Shown here in pieces: positions 24,651 through 38,500 of a stretch of DNA of 64,000 nucleotides. The position numbers and the translations under genes are program-made. This DNA comes from Gonatopus flavifemur (lineage: Eukaryota > Arthropoda > Insecta > Hymenoptera > Dryinidae): positions 71,292,001 through 71,356,000 of the forward strand of contig JAFFJZ010000001.1 of assembly GCA_018340375.1 (NCBI GenBank), read 5' to 3'. The stretch's first letter is position 1. Every line of letters begins with the position of its first letter. The notes under the pieces are model-generated. The model worked only from the letters and a program-made list of their open reading frames with translations, was not told the DNA's origin and did no database searches.

Positions 24651-24766
24651 GAAATGATTCGTGGTATTTCCTAGGTTTTGTCAGTGTTTGGTCAGACCTT
24701 GTTGGGTCTCTCCAGGTCCTGGTCAGACCATGACAAGGACTAGATAATGCCATACGAATCATTTAA
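24651..24766. repeat. Diverged CTAGAG-like miniature element
   Basis: AAATGATTCGTGGTATTTCC at the left is mirrored by the right end (reverse complement AAATGATTCGTATGGCATTA). The centre holds GGTCAGACC words in both orientations. The layout matches the CTAGAG family, but the end sequence differs enough that it may be a separate family. 116 bp, non-coding. Confidence 0.65.
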
Positions 24767-24913
24767 TTAAGATTAAAGTAACTGATAAAACAATTTAGAG
24801 AGTTACACGGATTCTTCCATGAATTGCTATCGATTAAAGTTTATTTATGAAGTCAAAATTCATTACTCATCGAAAACATTCAATGAATCAAATTCACAAT
24901 TTGATAATCTCGA

Positions 24914-25001
24914 TATCCAAGTAGAAAAATTTTCTGAAATTATATATAATTTACATATAATTCGATATAGTTTGAATATTGAAATTTCCTCCACTTGGGT
25001 A
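24914..25001. repeat. Short AT-rich miniature element, copy 2
   Basis: ATCCAAGTAGAAAAATTTTC at the left and, in reverse complement, ACCCAAGTGGAGGAAATTTC at the right. The body has AATTATATATAATTTACATA. TA flanks on both sides suggest a TA target duplication. 88 bp. Confidence 0.7.
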
Positions 25002-25639
25002 TTTTCACGACAAAATTCAGTGACCACTTGATAAAACTATTAGAATTCAAGATTAATCCATATAGAGTACCATCCTAATGGAATACGTATAATAATCGTG
25101 TCCTAAATAGTTCTTAATTCGAATCGAGGATCATATAAACAATAATAATATGTTTCACAAACAAACGATTATTTGTATGAAATTTCTGCGAGACATATTC
25201 CATTGCATTCATTGAGATGGAAATGAACTTCTTGCATCGCGGATTATATAACAATGATTATCTCCTGCGTTTTTTTTTCACACTTTTAACAGACTTTATC
25301 AACAAACATACGTGTATATTTTTTTGTTCAATCGATGTACATCGAATACCAACCGGTGAATAATTAATCAATCGAAATGGGTGTGATACCATCGCACAAT
25401 TTTTGTCCAACGATGTGAAATAAAAGAAAAACAAACCAGTCTCAATAGCGATTAATGAGATTAGATCGGTGCGAGGAATAACCTCGAAGCTAGTGATGAC
25501 GAATGTATAACAATGTAAAATATGGTAAAGAAGTATGACGATGATAGTATGGTCAGTTAATTGTGTATGACATGACACAGATTACATGACAGTGGGTAGT
25601 TCAATCGTCCTGTCCGTTGGCAGCTTCCACGACGATGGA

Positions 25640-25960
25640 CCATCTATAATAATATACCGAAAACGTGCGAACGAAAGAGAAGATATGGAGAGGTGAGGAG
25701 GCAGAGGAGGAGGAGGTACTCGGATCTACAAAGGAGGTGTTGGGGGGCAGAGGGAGGGGTGGGGGCACCCCTGACCCCCGTACGGGAATCGGTACGAGAG
25801 ACGGTGAAGGGAGGCTCAACGCTTATATGCTGCGACAATCCGCCCCGAAGGCGCATTCACTCGTACGCTTCGTCCCAAGCAGCCGGAAAAGAATTACAAG
25901 AGGGGAGAAAAAGTGAGGAGATCTCTTTCTTTCTCTCTCGCGTTCTCTCTCTTTGTACAA
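25640..25960 (+). promoter_or_regulatory. GC- and purine-rich stretch upstream of TH
   Basis: This is the most GC-rich part of the upstream region. It has runs such as GGAGGCAGAGGAGGAGGAGG and GGGGGCAGAGGGAGGGGTGG and several CpG dinucleotides, followed by a CT-rich run at 25920-25955. Overlapping frames on both strands here are low-complexity and not protein-like. Its position 0.5-0.9 kb before the TH start suggests the proximal promoter. No specific factor site is claimed. Confidence 0.45.
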
Positions 25961-25965
25961 AAGAT

Positions 25966-25973
25966 TATATAAA
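25966..25973 (+). promoter_or_regulatory. Candidate TATA box of the TH gene
   Basis: TATATAAA lies just after the GC-rich stretch and a pyrimidine run, 525 bp before the TH start codon. A start of transcription about 25-30 bp downstream (near 25995-26002) would give a roughly 500-nt 5' UTR without an obvious intron. In an AT-rich genome such a word can occur by chance. Confidence 0.35.
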
Positions 25974-25994
25974 TTATACAACCAAAACACAGCG

Positions 25995-26497
25995 GACGGA
26001 TTTTTAAGTTATTTGTATATATATACATATTCATATATATATATATATATCATCGAGAGGCTGATCTACCAGGAAAGGAGATTTCACGATTTATCACGTG
26101 GAGTAATTATTTGAATCGAGGAAAGACTGAGAAACGTCCAACAGAAGACTCAAAAGTGGACACTTGAGGGAAAAGAAAACAACTAACGAAAAACCACGAT
26201 TCTCAGTTCCTAGACTCGCTCGTAGTGAATTTGTTCTCTCCTTTGTCAGTATCGTCGCTCGAATATATATAAATATCGAAAAATCAAAAACGAGAATCTT
26301 TCAACGAGTATACAAAAGTTCATCGAGGCGGCAGTGAAAATTCCCAAATCAGGCCCCCGCAATCGATCTATCGGAAGATATAGAAAAAAAGAGCTCGTTT
26401 CGTCCTGCTGAAAATTCGATAATCCGTGCCAAAATTTGCCAAGTGTTTGCATTTTTGTCAAATTAATTCGTTATCAAAAAAGAAAGAAGAGAGGATC
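25995..26497 (+). other. Presumed 5' UTR of TH
   Basis: Lies between the candidate TATA box and the TH start codon. No strong splice acceptor is seen right before the ATG, so exon 1 probably continues upstream without interruption. It contains an (AT)n run at 26032-26051. The transcription start is inferred only. Confidence 0.4.
26032..26051. repeat. (AT)n microsatellite
   Basis: An uninterrupted AT dinucleotide run of 20 bp, with further TATATA words just upstream. It lies within the presumed TH 5' UTR. Confidence 0.85.
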
Positions 26498-26566
26498 ATG
26501 ATGGCAGTAGCTGCAGCACAAAAGAATCGCGAGATGTTCGCTATTAAGAAGTCTTACAGCATTGAG
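26498..26566 (+). CDS. ple (TH): TH exon 1 (residues 1-23)
   Basis: Starts with two consecutive ATGs. The first, at 26498, is chosen because insect TH begins MMAVAAAQ. The exon ends in phase 0 with GAG followed by the donor GTAAGT. It encodes the N-terminal regulatory tail up to YSIE. Confidence 0.95.
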
Positions 26567-29500
26567 GTAAGTTTTTTCCTTGTTTTGTTTTATTAATAAT
26601 CCAACGGGTTCCTTACACGTGAACTGTACTGTTCAACCGGTTTTGATTAGAAGGAACCGGAAGAAATCTTGAATGAGTTAGGTTTCTCGTAAAAATCACA
26701 AAAACATTCAAAGAAATTCATAATTCGTTGAGTGGGAAGCCGGTTGACAGGTGGGTAGAATCGAATTCTTATTCAGTCATATCTCTGATACCCAAACGCC
26801 GGGAACCACAAGCTTCGTGAATATGAAATTTCATTCCAAGCATGAAGATTTGAGTAAATTCGGTTAACCAGTTATTGACGAATTTTTGAAAATCATGAAA
26901 AACAACTTCTCTCGAATCTTTCATATTCGCAAAGTTTCTTCATATTCACTTTTGGATGATACATGTTGAAAGAAAACATTACAATAATTGTTGCAATACC
27001 AGAAATTTCTAGTCACAATTGCAATGTTTATAATGCATAATTTCGTGAACTGCAAAAATTAAGAAATATTTGATTTATATAGATTTGTTTTTCCATTCTC
27101 ACCAAAATCCTAATAGAAATGTTCACGAATTGGTAACGCTTGCATTAACGGAAAACTAAGCGCTTGCGATCACTTGCAGCAAGGGTTTAGGATTCTGCTA
27201 GCACAGACGCTCTGAGTTCGTGAATGCCTAATCTATTGCACGCGAACGTATGATCTTATTTCAAAATTATTATAATAAGCATGATATTGAATGATGGAAT
27301 ACCAAAATATGTACATGATTTTCAAATTCATTCCTTGATTATCTTCGATTTACTCATACAAGGAGAATGCACGATTATAAAATCCACTTATGTAAATTCA
27401 CTCAAGTGGAAATTTCTATAAATAATCTGATATAGTTTATACATAAATTATGTACAATTTTGACAATTTTTCCACTCAGGCAATTGAAAATTTGAAAATG
27501 TAGATTCTATACAAATTGTATATAATCATAAACAAAATCTTCCTGAGTATAGATATCACTCTAGTCATTCTCTAGGCCTCGCCAGATCCTTGTGAGGGAC
27601 TTGCAAGGCCTGTTCATGACTCGTAATATCCAAGAGAATTACTGGAGTGACGTCTCATGAAATTTTTGCATGGATTATTGTATCATTGTACTTGAATCAA
27701 ATTTGTTCTTAAAATTTCACACGCGACCAAGTTCAAGAGGAAAATTTATGTATTCTTGAAAAGAAAAATACATCTCGAGTGGAAAAATTCTCCAAATTTA
27801 TATATACTGGATATATGAAATCATATATTGAATTGTGTATAAATTATATATAATCACGAAAATTTGTCTACTCTAGATACTGTAACAAAAACACAAACAA
27901 AAGTTATTGATCAGTCGATTCAAATCAAGCAATTGAACATGAATTATGAAACAGACAAATCTACTGGTGAAACACACGATGCATTAGACGAACGAATTTT
28001 CCAACGTGATACATAGAAAAAATGCGTCCTATACACAGAAACAATAATTTAGCTGGAGCAGCGAAGTGGCTAGCACGAACACGGACAGCCATTAAATTAG
28101 CTCCTGCAGCTAAATTTCAGCTGTCACAGCAAATAAACCAGCCACAAAGGCAAATTTTTTTGCTTTCATAACTAAAATTTAGCTGCAGGAGCTGATATAA
28201 TGGCTGTCCGTGTCCGTGTCAGCCACTTCGCTGCTCCAGCTACATTATTTTTTCCGTGTAGCGTCTGTTGAACTACTGAAATGTGACGAATCTATTATCT
28301 ACAATTTTGATCTATTAAATTTGCAGTGTTTGTATCAATTAATGCATATTAGTGATGCATGTAGTACCAGAGAGAGAATGGAAATAAGATCTAAAAAAAA
28401 ACCTTATCATATGCAAAAAATGAAAAATACCGATCAAATCAAATTTGAACAAATCTATGCAAATTTCATAGGGTATATAATATAGTAAAGATTATATCGT
28501 TTAAAATTTATTTTGGTTTCTAATGATTTTCAAACACTTGAATTGGTTACTGAATTTCAAGGCCTGGCGAAAGAATGTTCATTTTTATAATTCAATTCCG
28601 AAGAACCTTTTTTCTGGACACACACAAAAGACCTCTACTACAATTTAGAATGAAATTAGAGACAGTTGCAATTTCAATTACTGTAAATTATACGCCAATG
28701 TTGTGGAAATCATCATAATTTAGGGTATCGAAAATTGTACCTGTCTCTGGTTTTATAACAAATCTTTCCTCATGCTTTGTTTATTTATTCTCAAATTCAA
28801 CAGTAAACGCTCTGAGAATGTATGATATGACTTGATTCATGTTTCCTCGAGATGATATGGAGATTTATTAAATTTTCATGGCAAATACTGCAACAAAAAT
28901 CACTCTCGTCAGTCTTTCACTCCTGCAAGGCCTAATGAGGCCTTATAACAGCCTAGGGAATGTTTAGAGTGGTTTCCACTACACTGAGAAAAAAGAAGTT
29001 GTAAAATTGATATTTCGCGAAGTCAATATTTGGACGATTTCAAAAGTAGTTCCTAGCTGTAAAATCAACTAAAATTCTGGTAGCTTGTGTGAACTACTTT
29101 TTGAAATCGTCCCAATATCAACTTCACAAGATGTAAATTTTACAACTTTTTTTTCTGGGTGTAGGGTATGGTTTGTTTACAATAAACGTATATCGTTTGT
29201 TTTCTCATTGCATTGACTAGAAATAGTGAAATGACCTCGTATTCTTATTCAAGTACCTATCTTCAAACTCCTCGATCAATCAAAATTGCTACAAAATGAG
29301 TAATGATTACACAACACAAAGCGAAAAGAGGGGTTATGTTTTGATTCATGCAATTGCTAATACCCTATTTCACTCAATCCACAGAATGGTTCCTCACGCT
29401 CTTTGTAATGACTGAACGAAAACTAAATTTCAAAATTTATTACGAAAACAATTATCAACGATAACAAATCATCGACAAAGTTGAATAGATTTTCAATCAT

Positions 29501-32500
29501 TTCCTCAGATTCTTCGACTTTTCAACAATAAACTAAATTTGCATTCTAAGATGAATAACCCGGTTCTAAATAACACTCCCGAAATAATTTTCAACTTTCA
29601 CTAGAGAAGATTGATCTCTTTGAAAGTGAAATTTCCCTTAATTGAAGGCAGGTGCAGTTTCCAACTTAATCGAAGTGAAATTTTACTGTACAAAATTTTG
29701 AATGTGAACGATGCATTTCCTTTCTCGTAACATATACATGCATGCTTTTCACCACGCTTTTCTGGATACAAAGTTTCGATTTATCAAATGAAAAATCAAA
29801 CTGCATGATCTTCTTTACAAATTGTAATTAAAGTGCGAGGACGTACACAGATCTTGAAGTATTGCCATACTGAAAGTAATTCACTAAAAAGAAACTTATC
29901 GTGAAGTTCCAGTAACGAGAAATTATTCTTAAAAACAAAAAAATCCTATGCACTTCGTGATAGTCGATGAATTTGAAAATCATTGAAAGGGACAGGCTTT
30001 ATGAATTTCACCGATTGCGCAATATATTTTCGAAGATCATCCACTTGTCCTAGAACTTCACAGTAATTTTCAAAGTGAAACTCTTTCAGTGAATCAACAA
30101 AATATTTACCTTTCCTTTTTTCCCTACCATCGATCCGTGATCAATTCGTGTAATTGAATCTGCAAAATGGAATCAATAAAAATCAACTAACTACTCGCTT
30201 ATACGAGCACAATAATATTTCATTTTCGTATCATCAATTTTCCATCAAATTCTCATGCATTACGAAATTTCGTAATCAAAAAGAGAAGAAAATGAGGAGA
30301 ATGACGCGTACAAGAAAGCGAAATTGTGGAAAACAAACATTGGAGAGATATTTCCAAGGTATTTAAGCATTTAAATTTGTTTCCTTTCCGATGGAATTTC
30401 CTTCTGTTGAATTTCAGTGGTACACAGGAAAGTTGTATATTCCCATACCCATGCCACATACTTCAAAACACGCATACACAGATGCACACACACACACATA
30501 GGTTTCTGAATCTTGTAGACAGAAGAGATCTTCTTCGTCTTGTTTTTTTTTTCTTTTAGAGAAAGTACGAAGTATCGGTTATCACGTTTGAACGTGATGT
30601 TACATCATTCAGCGTCACCACGTTGTCAAAGGATAATTATTTCGCGACAATTCCATATTTCACTGATTTGTCGACTTGATTTTTACTCGGTGATCGTCAG
30701 AAGAGTTTTCAAGAACATTAAATCTCTTTATGACCTTCAATTCGGCCGTTGTCGTCGAAACTCCTGTTGAGATCGTCTCCCGAATTTGGGAAGTTACATG
30801 TGACTTGATTTAAACACAACTCGTAATGGAGTCATAAGTATCATCCAAAATTGTGCATTAATGGATTTTATCGGTTATTAACATTCACGGTTGGTTCATG
30901 ACACGGTCGTTAGTCGATGAGATCATTCAAACGAACGCCAAATTTTATCAACAGATTTTGAGGACAAAAAATATGAATCAGTAATGTTTCAGTTTCGATT
31001 AAAAGATTCGATCATTCAAATCCCACTATATTTGACAAATGAATTTTGCTCGCTATTCCGATTAATTCAATTTGATGTCTGAAACTCTGGTCAGAATTTC
31101 TTCTCATCCATATAATTATCGGGATTTCTTGTAAATTTTACAATAGTTTCGTGTTCTTATGTAAATCAGATCACTTTCAAATGCAAAGATTAAAAATAGC
31201 GAAACTCTCGATGCTATTATGTCAATCTTCTCTTCGGATTCACCAAATTTCCAATTTTTCAAGGGGGAGAATGTGTCGGCGTGTTGGAATTGAATATTGA
31301 CAATCGAGATCGATTAACAGTAAATGAATAAGATGAATAATCGGAAGATGCTTAGCCGATACTTATTGAATGCATATTACTCACAGGCATACATTTTCAT
31401 AAATTAAATAAACTTGCAGGACACATTGTAAAAACGTGCGAGTCTCGTGCGTATGAAATCTGAATCGGAAGAGGTACAAAAAAAAATCAACGGATACGAA
31501 AATATTTCATCGCGAGCCCGGTCAGAAATTTTTAATTACGAAATTTGATTTCTAATTTCATTGGATTTGAATTCTTCTCATTACTAATTAAATTAGATAT
31601 CCATAAAAATTCATGAATTTACAATATTTCTTGGCACCTTCCGTTGGAAAGTTAGTTTGCTTCTCAATTACTGTAACATAGTGAGTGAGTGAGGATCGAT
31701 ACCCCGGTTGAAATCGTGAAATTTTTAATTTAAAAAATGTAATTAAGAGTGGTATGAAGCGCCATGAGTAAGAGTCATGAAGATTAAGATTGTATATGCT
31801 ATCAAAGCTGTGAGACGATCCTCAAAAACGATTTCATCCTGGGTTATCCTTCAGCACATATCAAAATTCACCATTTTTTGCCCTGAGACCACTGTAACAT
31901 ATGTTGACATTCAACAGTACTTGCAGATATCTATAATTTGAGCAATTAATTTGAAGTTGAAAATTATCTCTTTCATAAGGTAATCAATCATTTAAGAAAG
32001 TCAAGGTCGGTGTTTTTTTTTCTACGAATGTCCATCAAAAGATATCGAACTTATAAAAATCAAATCCCAACAAGAATATTCGTGTATTGGTTTAACAGTC
32101 TCGTACGATCATGTACAAGAATGATCATTATAAATGAAATAAAATATTATAGCGTATTCATCACGTGAAACATTTGAGCCAGGTGAAGAATTTTAGGTTA
32201 CAATGATTCATTGATATAGGTAAGCAACGCGTACTCAAAAAGCAGTTAATGATGTCAGAGTATCGAAAAACTCAATGTTTAATTAACTTTAGTTGAAGAT
32301 ATTTTCAAAATGTGCTAACGTTATAAGCGCATTGACAATTCATTCAGGGAGTGATTGAATATCCAGAGATTGTAACGCGTGATGATCCGCAGACAGCTAT
32401 ATTTTTAAAGATCGATCATACACGTGTATACGTTTTTACGTACATCAACAAAAAACGATTTGTTATTTACTCCTTAAAGATTGCTTTTAATAGAATTATA

Positions 32501-35500
32501 TAAAATAATCGATACAAATTTCATAGCTAATATTCTCTTTCTTATGACAAAATAATTACAATGAATGCACGAACTGTGTAATAAATAGCAATAATTTATA
32601 TCTTAGAAGAGACAAGATTTAAATCGTTCACTCAATCTCTCACTCAATTCTTACAATTCGTTACGAAACAATCAATCAGTTTTACAAGCATTTTTTCATA
32701 TATCTGGAAGAATTCCGAAACAAGTTGTTCCTTCACCTCATACTTTGTCATCTCGGTACACAGTAGTGAATGGGAATATCTTTCGACAAATTGATTAAGA
32801 TTCACTTTCTCCGCATATTACAAATTCTATCGATGGCATCGCTTACGCGCGTAAATAAGCGTGTACGTGCACGATGATGGGACACTTGACGCGTGTAAAG
32901 ATCTGTTCTTTGACAAATTAGCATTTGGCGCGGAAGGATCATATTTTGAATGATATAAATAGAAAGGTAATCTATAAATCAACTTTGTTGAGAAGCTCAA
33001 ATTTACGAATCGATCAAAGAGTCACAGGAATGATATTTTAATTTCCTTTAACAGAATAATTAACTTTAATACGAAAAAGTGTTAAATGCACATGTCTTTG
33101 AGTTGTATCTGTTATCTCTGATTGAAAACATCAATGACAAGCGATTTACATGACTCAAGTAGCACGTGGTAATGTGCAACATTCGATAAACTTCATGTAA
33201 TATTGACATGAGTCATCGAAGGTTTTTGTCGTGGAAAAAAAACGACAAAAATGTGTTTTCATTTTGAAAGTATATTTCATAGATGTACACCGCAAGTAAA
33301 GTCCGAGCATTCGGTGTCTCTTTCGTACTTGGGCAAGACCTTGAGAACCGGTAAGAGTGTTACTGTATTACAGCTTTGAATGATCACGCACGTCGATTAC
33401 GGTTCTTTCTTTTTTACGGTTGACTCCACTTGACTCTGCTTGACTTCCCTTGACTTTTAATTGTAATTTTACTTTTTTTCCTACAATCAGAACTAGTGAA
33501 ATTATGATAGAATTCTATACTTACTTTTTTTTTCAACGAATTTGTGTAATGCCGAAGTAACGTGCAAGCGCCATGACTTTAATCGTTTCAATCGCTCGAG
33601 CATGAGAATGATATAGACCACACTGCTTTTACGAATATCAATCTACCGTCGGGAGTAATTCGAAACGAAAGTGAATCCTTATCTTGCATAGATATTCCTT
33701 CTCCATTGAAATAATGAAAAAAGAATTACCTGGACGTAGTTAACAAATTTGATTGATTTGGTTAATTCAAGTGCCAAAATTTGGCAATTATAACTAAATA
33801 TTCATTTCATCAAGAATGATGAAATATTTTGAAAAAACCCTTGATGAAAAATCTTTCACTCTCAATTGCAATATTAGAGCCTCATTATACTGAACTATAT
33901 ATATATTTCATTCCACGTACAAGTATGGTATAAATATTCATATCCTTTATGTAATCTTTCTTCCTGATTTACCGAAGTATTAATTTTATTAAGTGTGGTC
34001 TAGCATTCTTCTCCTCCGGTTTCTGTTTCTTTTTTTCTGACCAACCTATACATGCATAGGAAAAATTTCAAAATTTGACAAACTCACATCCATCTTCATC
34101 CCCTAACAATTCTGATTCAAGAATTTCATGTTTTCCAATTTTTATTACTTCACATCGCGATGAATCCATAAAATTCCAAAGACCTTCCATCAATGCGAAA
34201 GCAAATGATCTCAATACTACTATAATTCATTCCTATACAACCTCTTGGGAATCACGTTTCAATGTCACTGAATCAATCGTTGAAATCTTTCGTACTCATT
34301 CGATTAATGAATTCTGAAAGGAAATGAAACTTCTGTCATTGAACTATTTCGTTACATCGAAATGTTTTCATCTCGCAAACGGACCTACGGTGCATAGCTA
34401 CAACTTCGTCAGGTGTATGGATTACATACACACGACGTGCTTATGTAAGTGACTCATAAGGACGAACTTGTCCAAGCGCCGGATCTGGATTTTACAGATC
34501 GAGATATCTAGATCAATTACCGTCGTACAGATTCGATCACGATCCTTCGATTCGATCCGCGGCAAGGAAGGTGTAAAAGAGAACGACCTTGAGTACATTT
34601 CCTACACCTCGTAGTACACTTGATTTGGTATAAATTCTCAATCCAAATTTGTCATACATAAGATCTTTAATACCGTGAAATATATGATTTTAATATGACA
34701 GAGTTGAATTTATTGGTACATGAATCACGGCCAATGACTCAACTGGTTTTCGATACTCGTATTTATTTCATTTGATTTGCAATGTTTGCTACCTACTTAC
34801 ACGGGAGAAATAATTCAGCTGCAGCAGCTGAGTAGCTAGCACGGACACGGACAGCCGTTGAATTAACTCTTGCAGCTAAATTTTAGCTGTTACCGCAAAT
34901 AAATTAATGCAAATTGTTTTGCTGTAACAGCTAAAATTTAGCTGCAGGAGCTAATTCAATGGCTGCCCGTGTCCGTGCTAGCAACTTAACTGCTGCTGCT
35001 AAATTATTTTTTCCGTGTAGACGTCGAGGAGAAATATTCCAAGGGAGCTTCCCAAATTTGAAACAATGAAATTTCACTGATCCGATTAGTAAGAAACACT
35101 TCCAACTGCATAACCAGGGACTATTCAGACTATTTGTATCGATCTAGGAATATTTTAACGATCCAATAAACGCACACACGTTATTTCAACGTCTAAAGAA
35201 CGTTAGACTGTCAAACGGACGTCAGTCGTTGATTTGATAACGTTGATTTTGAGTTAAAATTTGATAGGGAAATAGACGGCCAGGAATTATGTTTCGATGA
35301 CTTGTAATTTAAACTAATATTCAAAAGTAACCATCAAACGACGTCCCCAAAAAACGTGTTTTGAACGGGTTTGAATCAAGCGTTTCAAATGTGTTTGAAC
35401 TTCAATTGAAGATATTCTGCTAAAAATGTCGAACGAAACCGAACAATGGTTAAAATTTCAACAAAGAGTCGAATAGTAAATAGTGTGGCATACTTTCCAA

Positions 35501-38500
35501 ATTCTATCATACTCAGAAGTACTATTGTTCTCGATATTGAATGAAAAGTTTACAAAATAATTTGTTGGATTCAATTCACGTTTTAGAACCATCATTAGGA
35601 CACGTCAATATTTGACGTCTTTTGAACGATGTTGAAACCGTTGATATGACGTTATTTTATGGTTGAAAAACACGTGATCTGCAGCGACATTTTTACGTTG
35701 AATCAACGCAAGAATATTACTAATTCACAACGTGTGGTTATTGACTGTTTTTGACGTTTTTAAAACGTGCGTGTGTTTATTGGGGATGCAATGAGTTGGA
35801 ATAACAATAGGCGTTATTAGGAGTATATAAATAATCATTATTTTATGAATTAACATTAGAAACTTCCTGTAGGAGGTAAGATTTTATTCTCATTCCGAGA
35901 AGAACTATTCACAATTTTTCAAACACTTCATTTTATTACAAATCTGTATTCTTTGTGAATTAAAGAGAGAAAATGAGCATGCTACTTTGGATCGAATAAT
36001 CAGACTTTATCGTTAACTTCGATACTTTCAAGATTAATGAAAATGATTAGATTATCAATTATTCTATATATTAATCATAAACTGAATAATAAATCGATCG
36101 TTTTAGAATAAATTATTCAACAACGATTATCCGTATTAATAATGATTAGAATAATGTACGGAATATTTAAATGAAGTGTTGTTTATGTAACAACACGATT
36201 GGAAGAAAATACGTTGCAGATTAATTACATAAAAACAATTTTCATTATACGTATCAAATCTTGATGAGATGCAGGTATTTTTCTACAGCGCGTTCGGGGG
36301 AAAAAACATCTATTTTATGGCTCATCGGAGATTATCCAACTCTGAAGCGCCCAGAAGCAAGGATATATTTCTTCGATACAAAGATACAAGATTATCTTTA
36401 GAATTGGTCGAAGAGATGGGAGTGATCAATCGACGGTTGATTATGTTATTGCAAAATAGATCTGTGGCCTTGCTATTATGATAATTATGAATAAATAATA
36501 CAGAAGGAAAAAGTGCAAGTGATATGGGTACGTATAGGATGACGTAGACAAAGTGATCGTAAATGAAGGTGTGCAATTTTCTGTAAACTCAAGAAAATTA
36601 TGAATACTCGAATTGTGCATTCATTTGTAAAATCACTTTCACGTGTTTCGAAAATTCATCACGTGACGTGGGAGTATAGAATTCATAATCTGACTAATTT
36701 ATCATTAATGGAGCTATCTAGGCCCTCACGAGAATCTAGCCAAGGGCTAGGCAACACTCTAGTGGCTAGCGGGAAGCTTCCCACACAGTACTCGTTGTCT
36801 AAAAGATTTCTTCAGAAACAATTAAGAACATTCGAAAAGGTTTCTGAAAACGTTTTCCAAGATATCTTTTAGAAGTAAGAACAGTTTGAGACTTCTGAAA
36901 GATATCTATTCATGTTGCATAAGACTTTTTGCATTGTTCTTAATTGTTTCTGAAGATATCTTTTAGACAACGAATGTTGTGTGGGTTGTCTAAGGGCCTA
37001 GCGAGTGCTAGTATACGAAGTACTCGTTTTATACTCTTGATGAAAATGTTCTTACAGTGTGGATTTAAATACTAGAAGAATATGCGATAGATGCAGAGAT
37101 ACGATTACATGACCTGTAATGCTATAAAATTCCTCCAAAGGTATCCATGGAATAATTTAATATCTTTTCTCCTACTGGAATCGTAAGCTGAATTTCTCAA
37201 GGGACTTTTAAATACGAAACCTCGTTCAATATCATTTAATCTCATTCATATATTTTACTGAAAAAGTACATTCGATCGATCAATCGTTTCATATGTTTCA
37301 TATTCCCTTCGATGTCCCCAGATAGAAATGAATCAATGAATTTTTCAAATACAAAACGTAGAATGCGAATTGAAATTCAGTCGATTATTTGAACTTGAAA
37401 TTTAATCGTTTTTTTATATAACATTGAAGGAGTATCATTGTTTTGCCTCCTTTTAATGACATTATCACCATATTATTCATCGGACTTGGTGTAGGAAAAA
37501 GAAATCATTCTTATAAATAACCATAATCAACACATATATAAAATTCAATAACGATCGCAAAACGTGTATCAGATAATTATCGATCTTTATGTATTCACAG
37601 CTGTTACAGAAGACTGGGAAATATCAATAAAATATGAAACAAATAGATTACCATAATTCAACCTACACATCTCTCAACTTCATTTGGTGAAAATTGTCTG
37701 TATATTTGAAGATTCTCATACCGATTGATTCGCGAAGAATATTCATGACACAATCGCAAAGGGAGCTAAAATCAACAGACATCGATATTCATATATTTAT
37801 TCCTGATTCTTTTTTTTTTGACTTCTGTAACGCCCTCAATATTATATCGATTAATTATACAAATGCATATGCATTAGTTATTTTCCCCTTTTAACGTGAC
37901 ACGGGAACTCAAAGTGATTTCTTATACTTCGAACATCTGGTGCGGATAGCTAGCTGCCAATCTATTGAGAATGCGAAATCAATCTGTGGCCTCGCTCGAT
38001 AATTATGAATAATATGTTTTCACACTCATAACATAGATGAACACTGGATGAAGGGGGATAGAGAGAAAAAAAAGGAAGAAAGATGGAGATAAAAAATAGA
38101 CTTGCAGTATATGGTTGTTGAATGACTATATAATAATGCAAAAGTGAAAACGAGATGCAAGAGAGACCCTGAACACCACGCATACTCCATCGCGTACAAC
38201 GCGCACTAGGCCCCGTTATATGCAACGCCAGTTTAGAGGCTCGCCATTCCGTCAGTTAAAAGAAAAAAAGAAATATCTTTGTATTGGTGGTAATTCTAAG
38301 CTCCTGACATATCAGTATCACGCGCGAATGACAAGAATACTGAGAGCGAGACAAGAAAAAGAAGAATAAAAGGAACATGACGAGCGAGGGAATCGTTCTC
38401 GTAACTGTAGCCACTCGATTCACTCCGCGCCAATTGTAATTGCCATCATGTTTATGGGTAATCATTTCCAACTCTTATTACGAACGAATTTGAATCCCGG

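Noticed and set aside
25601..26007. Four overlapping proline/glycine/arginine-rich frames upstream of TH
   Set aside because: Low-complexity products of a purine-rich stretch, open on both strands. The region is better read as promoter and 5' UTR.
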